A DNA stretch of 64,000 nt from positions 202,541 through 266,540 of the forward strand of contig NZ_JAPDPF010000008.1 of NCBI RefSeq assembly GCF_026283925.1, in the 5' to 3' direction. The position numbers and the translations under genes were made by a program. The notes beneath the pieces were generated by a model. It did not search any database, was not told where the DNA came from, and was given only the letters and a program-made list of their open reading frames with translations. This DNA comes from Dyella halodurans. Its GTDB lineage: Bacteria > Pseudomonadota > Gammaproteobacteria > Xanthomonadales > Rhodanobacteraceae. This document shows positions 59,643-64,000 of this stretch, piece after piece. Within the stretch, counting starts at the first letter, position 1; each line of letters begins with the position of its first letter.

Positions 59643-61250
59643 ATGTCGTCATCGCCCTCGCCGTCGTCCCGCGTAGCACCGCTTGCGTGGCTGGTCCTCG
59701 TCGTCGCCGCGTTGTCCGGCGCACTCTGGTGGTGGATGATCGGCCGGCCGGTGTCCTTGCCCGAGGCGCCTACCTTGCGCATTGCCTGCGTGTCGTATGC
59801 GCCATTCCGCAAGCAGGGCGAGACCCCGCTCGATCTGCACGCCTTCGTCAGTCCTGAGCAGATCGATGCCGACCTGCGAGCGTTGTCGCAGCGCTTCGAT
59901 TGCGTGCGTACCTACTCGCAGGGTTTTGGCCTCAACGCCGTGCCCGAGATCGCCGAGCGCTATGGCATGAAGGTGCTGATGGGCATCTGGCTGGGTCGCG
60001 ACCCGGCCTCGAACGAGCGCGAAGTAAGCATGGGCATCGCCACCGCGAAGGCGCACCCCGGCGTGTTGCGTGGCGTGATCGTCGGCAACGAGGTGCTGCT
60101 GCGTGGCGAGCTGACCTCGAAGGCGCTGGCGGCCTATGTGAATCGGGTACGCGCAGGCATTCACGACACCCACGTGCCGGTGACCTATGCCGATGTGTGG
60201 GAGTTCTGGCTGCACTATCCGGAGATGGCGGATGCAGTGGACTACATCACCATCCATATCCTGCCCTATTGGGAAGACCAGCCGGTCGAGCCCAAGGACG
60301 CGCTGGCGCATGTCGCCGAGGTCTACGCGCGCATGAAGGAGCGCTTTCCGGGCCGCTCCGTGATGATCGGCGAGACCGGCTGGCCCAGCCAGGGCAAGCA
60401 GCGCCGGGGCGCTGCCGCCAGCCTGGTCAACGAGGCGCGCTATATGCGCGAATTCCTCCGCTACGCCGGCACGGTGGACATGCCGTACAACGTCATCGAG
60501 GCGTTCGATCAGCCGTGGAAGCGCGAGCAGGAAGGCACCGTCGGCGGCTACTGGGGCATCTTTGATGCCCAGGCGCGCCCCAAATTTCCCATGCAGGGCC
60601 CGGTGGTCGAAGAGCCACGTTGGTATCTGGGCTTTGCGGCCGGTGGGGTGAGTCTGCTGTTGTTCCTGCTGGCCGGGCAATGGCGTCGCCACTGGCATCG
60701 GGCCAGGGGTTGGCTGGCGTTGGCGGTCGCCGGTTTTGCCAGCGGTACCGCCATGGCGTGGCAGTTCCGACAGATCTGGTTCGCCGCCAACAACACCCTG
60801 GACTGGGCGGTTTCCCTGCTGATGTGCGTGCTGGCGTTCGCCACCGCGATCGGCCTGGCGCGCTGGGTCGCCGCGCGGCTGGCGGACGAGCCGCCGCCCA
60901 GCGCGCCGCAGCGTCGACTGCGTTTCGCCTGGATGTTTGGCCTGACCTTCTACGGCCTGCTGCTGGTCTTCGACGGCCGCTACCGCGACTTCCCGCTGGG
61001 CCTGTTCTGGCCGCCGGCGCTGGGCTATCTGCTGGCCGCGCTGCTGGAATCCGGGCGCAATGCCATCGTGCCGACGGTGGAAGAGCGCTTCCTGTCTTGC
61101 GCGCTGCCGCTGCTGGCGGCGGCGGTGGTGGCCCAGGACGTCGGCCTGAATCCCGCCACCTGGCTATGGCTGGGCCTGAACCTGGCGCTTGCCGCGGCGG
61201 TATGGATCGAGTGGCGCCGCAGCCGTCGCTTGCAGGCGCACCAGGCATAG
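59643..61250 (+). CDS. GH17-like (beta-1,3-glucan-active) domain fused to a polytopic membrane domain
   Basis: 535 residues: an N-terminal signal anchor (about 12-33), then a periplasmic (beta/alpha)8 domain of the glycoside hydrolase 17 type, with acid/base Glu150 in VIVGNEVLLRGE and nucleophile Glu244 in MIGETGWPSQG. From about residue 325 several membrane helices follow (LGFAAGGVSLLLFLLAG, LDWAVSLLMCVLAFATAIGL, and others). Bacterial proteins of this kind branch or transglycosylate beta-glucans such as periplasmic glucans. ACAGGAAG precedes ATG 59643. Its last 87 bp overlap the antiparallel gene at 61164. Confidence 0.87.
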   Translation: MSSSPSPSSRVAPLAWLVLVVAALSGALWWWMIGRPVSLPEAPTLRIACVSYAPFRKQGETPLDLHAFVSPEQIDADLRALSQRFDCVRTYSQGFGLNAVPEIAERYGMKVLMGIWLGRDPASNEREVSMGIATAKAHPGVLRGVIVGNEVLLRGELTSKALAAYVNRVRAGIHDTHVPVTYADVWEFWLHYPEMADAVDYITIHILPYWEDQPVEPKDALAHVAEVYARMKERFPGRSVMIGETGWPSQGKQRRGAAASLVNEARYMREFLRYAGTVDMPYNVIEAFDQPWKREQEGTVGGYWGIFDAQARPKFPMQGPVVEEPRWYLGFAAGGVSLLLFLLAGQWRRHWHRARGWLALAVAGFASGTAMAWQFRQIWFAANNTLDWAVSLLMCVLAFATAIGLARWVAARLADEPPPSAPQRRLRFAWMFGLTFYGLLLVFDGRYRDFPLGLFWPPALGYLLAALLESGRNAIVPTVEERFLSCALPLLAAAVVAQDVGLNPATWLWLGLNLALAAAVWIEWRRSRRLQAHQA

Positions 61251-61598
61251 GCTGCCGATCAGCAGGGCCAGCGCTCCCGGCACGAAGCAGTACAGGATCA
61301 GTGCGAACAGTCCGGTCGCGGTCGCCAGCCAGGCGGCCAGCGGTCGGCTCCACACCAGAGCCAGCGCAGCAGCGGCCAGGGCCACCCAGCCGTAGATGCC
61401 GATCGGCCAGTTGAAGATATTGCCGGTAATGAAGCCCATCACGGTCCAGTGCCGCACGTCGCAGACCAGCGCCTGGCTGGTTTCGCAGATGCGCGCGACA
61501 TCGGTCGATTCGACCAGCCCGTAGCGTAGCGCGGCGGCGATGCCGCCAGCGGCCAGCACCAGCAACCAGGGCAGGGCGAGGGTGAGTGTTCGCTTCAT
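61164..61598 (-). CDS. Small polytopic membrane protein overlapping the GH17-like gene end
   Basis: 144 residues with about four hydrophobic segments: PWLLVLAAGGIAAALRYGL, NWPIGIYGWVALAAAALALV, WLATATGLFALILYCF and GALALLIGSLCLVRLQ. Two cysteines (ICETSQALVCDV) sit in the predicted periplasmic loop. No family is recognised with confidence. Its ATG overlaps the EEP-family gene's stop (ATGA), so the two are translationally coupled. The C-terminal 29 codons run antisense through the end of the convergent GH17-like gene. Confidence 0.7.
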   Translation of the reverse strand: MKRTLTLALPWLLVLAAGGIAAALRYGLVESTDVARICETSQALVCDVRHWTVMGFITGNIFNWPIGIYGWVALAAAALALVWSRPLAAWLATATGLFALILYCFVPGALALLIGSLCLVRLQATAAAPLDPYRRGKRQVQAQP

Positions 61599-62404
61599 CG
61601 GCGGAGTCTATGGGTGCGTGGAGCAATGTTGGCGGGCAAGCGGATTTCGGCCGCCAGGGGTAGATGATCGGAAAATGCCTGCGGCAGCGCCCATACCTTG
61701 TCGAGCTGGATCGCTTCCGAGGTAAGGATATGGTCCAGCGCCCGGCTGGGCTTCCAGCTAGGAAAGGTGGCCGGGGCATGCGGCGGGCGTACCAGGCCAC
61801 ACCTGGCAAACAGGTGCTTCATCTCGGCACTGCGCACGTCGGTATTCAGATCGCCCATCAGCACGGCGTGTGGATAGTCCTGCAGCACTTCGGCGATAAA
61901 GGCGAGCTGCTTGGCGCGGGCCGGCGCGCTCAACGAGAGGTGGGCGATCATCACCGCCAGCGCATCCGGGCCGTCACCAAAGCGGGCCAGCAGGGCGCCG
62001 CGGCCGGGAATGCGGCTGGGCAGCGGGTAGTCCAGCACGCTGGTCGGCTCGAGCCGACTGATCAGGCCATTGGCCGAATGCGCCAGCCGCGCCATCGGGC
62101 GGTTCGGCTGGTGGCTCCAGAACGGCATGCCGGCGGCTTCGGCCAGATAGCGTGTCTGGTTGAGGAAGCCTGAACGCAAGCTGCCGGCGTCGGCCTCCTG
62201 CAGGCCGATCACGTCGAACTGGGGCAGCACTTCGGCCAGGCGGTCCAGATTGTCCAGCTTGCTGCGACCGGGCAGCACTGCGGTGATGCTGCGCGTGACG
62301 TACTCGCGGTAGCGCTGCACGCTGGCGCCGGCCAGGATGTTGCAGCTCAGCAGCCGCAGGCGGCGCTCCGGGACTGCTGGGGGAGTGGATGGGGCGCGAT
62401 TCAT
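61595..62404 (-). CDS. Endonuclease/exonuclease/phosphatase (EEP) family protein
   Basis: 269 residues of the DNase I-like EEP superfamily. It shows LRLLSCNILAGAS (metal Asn), VIGLQEADAGSLRSG (catalytic Glu), AHLSLSAPARAKQ, LMGDLNTDVRS and the closing RALDHILTS and FSDHLPLAAEIRL (Asp-His). No signal peptide is evident, so action is likely cytoplasmic. The group includes phosphodiesterases acting on nucleic acids, phosphoinositides or sphingomyelin, and the substrate cannot be assigned. The start at ATG 62404 is chosen for length; ATG 62440 is possible and neither has a clear Shine-Dalgarno. Confidence 0.87.
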   Translation of the reverse strand: MNRAPSTPPAVPERRLRLLSCNILAGASVQRYREYVTRSITAVLPGRSKLDNLDRLAEVLPQFDVIGLQEADAGSLRSGFLNQTRYLAEAAGMPFWSHQPNRPMARLAHSANGLISRLEPTSVLDYPLPSRIPGRGALLARFGDGPDALAVMIAHLSLSAPARAKQLAFIAEVLQDYPHAVLMGDLNTDVRSAEMKHLFARCGLVRPPHAPATFPSWKPSRALDHILTSEAIQLDKVWALPQAFSDHLPLAAEIRLPANIAPRTHRLRR

Positions 62405-62517
62405 CGGGACAGGGTGGTCGCAGAGGGTGACAGCCACCATCGTGGCGTTGTCAGGCGCGCAATCATGCCCGTTTGCTTGTGAACAGGGGGCAAGCCCTGC
62501 GGCCTGCCCCCCTGGAT

Positions 62518-63171
62518 TTACTTGCCGGCAAGCTCGCGCTTGGCCAGCCACTGGGTCAGCGCCGACAGTTCATCCAGGCTATGGATGTTGGCGCTGCGGT
62601 ACTTGCCATCGACCACGATGGTCGGCGTGCCGTCCACCTGCCACTGCTGGACCAGCTGGGCGTCCTTGCGGATCTGTGCCGTGACTTCGTCGGAGCTGGC
62701 GATACGCATGAAGTCGTCACGCTTCACGCCGTGGCTGGCATAGAAGTCCGCCAGCTCGTCGAGCGTCGAGAGCGGGTAGTGCTCGCCGAACTTGGCCTGG
62801 AAAAGCGCCAGATGGGTCTGGTCCAGCACGCCCAGCTTCTTGGCGGCGTAGAACGCGCGGGCGTACGGCAGCCATTCGTCATTGAACGCCGCAGGCATCA
62901 GCTTGAACACCACGCCTGGCGGCAGCTGCTTGCGCATCTGGTCGGCCAGCGGGGCGAAATGCGCGCAATGGATGCAGCCGTAGGAGAACACCTCGACGAC
63001 TTCCACCTTGCCCTCGTTGCTATAGCGGTGGGCAGGGCCGGCCAGGGTGATGTATTCGCTGCCATCGGTGTACGGGACCGGTTCGCCGGAGCCCGTGGCC
63101 GTGCAGGCACTGGCGAGCAACAGGCCAGCAAGCAGGCTGACGGCGCGCAGACGGGCAAAACGCTTGAACAT
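62518..63171 (-). CDS. DsbA-family thiol:disulfide oxidoreductase, lipoprotein, CIHC active site
   Basis: 217 residues: a lipoprotein signal with lipobox LASAC (Cys23), then a thioredoxin fold with a helical insertion. The active site is VFSYGCIHCAHF (Cys66/Cys69), and the cis-proline loop is VDGTPTIVVDGKYR. The CIHC dipeptide differs from the CPHC of E. coli DsbA and should shift the redox potential. GAGAGAG precedes the ATG. A second DsbA-type gene lies 54 bp upstream on the same strand. It probably introduces disulfides into envelope proteins while tethered to a membrane. Confidence 0.92.
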   Translation of the reverse strand: MFKRFARLRAVSLLAGLLLASACTATGSGEPVPYTDGSEYITLAGPAHRYSNEGKVEVVEVFSYGCIHCAHFAPLADQMRKQLPPGVVFKLMPAAFNDEWLPYARAFYAAKKLGVLDQTHLALFQAKFGEHYPLSTLDELADFYASHGVKRDDFMRIASSDEVTAQIRKDAQLVQQWQVDGTPTIVVDGKYRSANIHSLDELSALTQWLAKRELAGK

Positions 63172-63225
63172 GGAGCTCTCTCTTCGTAAAGGGCGGGTGG
63201 GAGGAATGTCTTCTCGGCCAGCGGC

Positions 63226-64000
63226 TTACTTGCCGGCCGCTTCCTTGGACACCAGCCACTTGACCAGTTCAATCACCTGCTCGTCGCCGCCGGCGGTGCC
63301 GCGGTCGAGGCGGTACTTGCCGTCGACCACGATGGTGGGCGTGCCTTCCACGCCATACGCCTTCACCAGTTCATCGGAGCGCTTGACCTTGGTGTTGATG
63401 GTGAACGAGTTCGCCACCGCCATGAACTCCTTCGGATCGGCGCCGAACTTGGCGTAGACCTTGGCGGCGTCATCGAGAGTGGGCAGGGCCGATGCCGGCT
63501 TGAGGCCACGGCCGCTCGGGGCCATCGCGCTCAGCTCGTTGGTCTTCCACACGGCGTCGTACATGGCGTCATTGGCCTTGTCGGCCACGCCCAGCGCCTG
63601 CGCGGTGAGGAAGGCGCGCTGCAGCATCGGCCAATTCTCCTGCGGCATGAACGAGGCCGGCAGGTAAGCCATCACGGCATCGGACGGCAGTTCTGCCGCC
63701 AGCTTGTTCATGGTCGGGTGGAACTGGTTGCAGGCCGGGCAGCCGTAGGAGAACACCTCGACCACTTCGATCTTGTCCGTGGTGGTGAGCTTGGGCTGGG
63801 CCGGTTCGATGCGGGTGTAGTGCTTGCCTTCCACCCACTTGCCGTCGTCGACGAACGGCGCGGCGGCAGGAGCCGCCGGAGCCGGGGCCGGCGCCTGGGC
63901 GGTGGTGCTGGCGGCGGCCGGAGCAGCCGTGCCGGTGGTGGCGGGCGCGGCGGCGGTCGCAGCTGCCGGCGGCTGTGCGGCGGGCGCCGTAGCGGCCGGA
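63226..64000 (-). CDS. DsbA-family thiol:disulfide oxidoreductase, CPAC active site, N-terminus beyond the window
   Basis: The visible 257 residues begin inside an Ala/Pro-rich segment of at least 45 residues (for example QAPAPAPAAPAAAPFVDDGK) that links a missing N-terminus to the DsbA fold, which starts near KWVEGKHYTRIEP. The active site is VFSYGCPACNQFHP and the cis-proline loop VEGTPTIVVDGKYR. The frame is open to the right edge at 64000, so signal peptide and start are not seen. A long linker suggests a membrane-anchored or lipid-anchored catalytic head. It ends 54 bp before the second DsbA gene. Confidence 0.92.
   Translation of the reverse strand, partial: PAATAPAAQPPAAATAAAPATTGTAAPAAASTTAQAPAPAPAAPAAAPFVDDGKWVEGKHYTRIEPAQPKLTTTDKIEVVEVFSYGCPACNQFHPTMNKLAAELPSDAVMAYLPASFMPQENWPMLQRAFLTAQALGVADKANDAMYDAVWKTNELSAMAPSGRGLKPASALPTLDDAAKVYAKFGADPKEFMAVANSFTINTKVKRSDELVKAYGVEGTPTIVVDGKYRLDRGTAGGDEQVIELVKWLVSKEAAGK

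Noticed and set aside
1..64000. CRISPR arrays, tRNA or rRNA genes, prophage or toxin-antitoxin modules
   Set aside because: No regularly spaced repeats, cloverleaf-capable sequences, phage structural genes or toxin-antitoxin pairs were recognised on reading the window; a covariance-model scan could still find a missed RNA.

Overview
The window is GC-rich chromosomal DNA from a gammaproteobacterium of the Xanthomonadales. It most resembles the Rhodanobacteraceae (Dyella, Rhodanobacter, Frateuria and relatives). The grounds are the layout of the aa3 oxidase cluster (DUF2244-coxB-coxA-small protein-coxC, then DUF2909/SURF1/ctaA/ctaB), a PutA lacking an N-terminal DNA-binding domain, several TonB-dependent receptors, and inverted repeats built on 'GTAGGAGCGCACCCTGTGCG'. 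No tRNA, rRNA, CRISPR array or prophage was recognised. The only certain mobile element is one IS30-family insertion sequence.

Layout. 1-2.7 kb: a cut-off membrane protein, YcgL, and a FadL-type porin with a strong terminator. 2.8-9.1 kb (minus strand): a four-gene unit of exported beta-helix lipoprotein, SO2930-type diheme lipoprotein, TonB receptor and coniferyl-type aldehyde dehydrogenase. 9.3-12.7 kb: a siderophore receptor behind a Fur-box-like sequence, and an AraC regulator. 12.9-16.9 kb: PutA and a TlpA-like thioredoxin. 17.3-25.6 kb: the cytochrome c oxidase structural and assembly genes. 25.6-31.3 kb: a 407-bp long-inverted-repeat element, a long leader with two small ORFs, the Mg2+ ATPase MgtA and a Na/Pi cotransporter. 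31.6-37.3 kb: an HME-type RND efflux operon. 37.3-42.1 kb: DedA, and a dispersed macromolecular synthesis block (dnaG, yqeY, rpsU) interrupted by unrelated small genes. 42.2-47.5 kb: tsaD, folB, folK, an H-NS-like protein, a pteridine reductase and an EcsC protein. 47.7-53.3 kb: a TonB receptor behind a Zur-box-like palindrome, a MidA-type methyltransferase and an LTA-synthase-family protein. 53.4-59.4 kb: cca, a second copy of the 407-bp element split by the IS30 element, an NAD-binding epimerase-like protein and Slt. 59.6-64 kb: a GH17-like membrane protein, a small membrane protein, an EEP-family phosphodiesterase and two DsbA-type proteins.

Main threads. (1) The oxidase locus carries most of what an aa3 oxidase needs, including heme A synthesis, but no ctaG/cox11. 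The gene at the SURF1-ctaA junction looks like a degenerate Sco protein that keeps Cx3C and lacks the copper-binding histidine. (2) mgtA and a phosphate transporter are adjacent and co-oriented behind a leader of about 640 nt, which suggests coupled Mg2+/phosphate control. (3) The diheme/beta-helix pair, of unknown function, sits with an outer-membrane receptor and an aldehyde dehydrogenase, a possible undescribed uptake and oxidation system. (4) The two 407-bp elements form an empty-site/filled-site pair that fixes the IS30 boundaries, and their roughly 90-bp terminal inverted repeats give them a MITE-like architecture.
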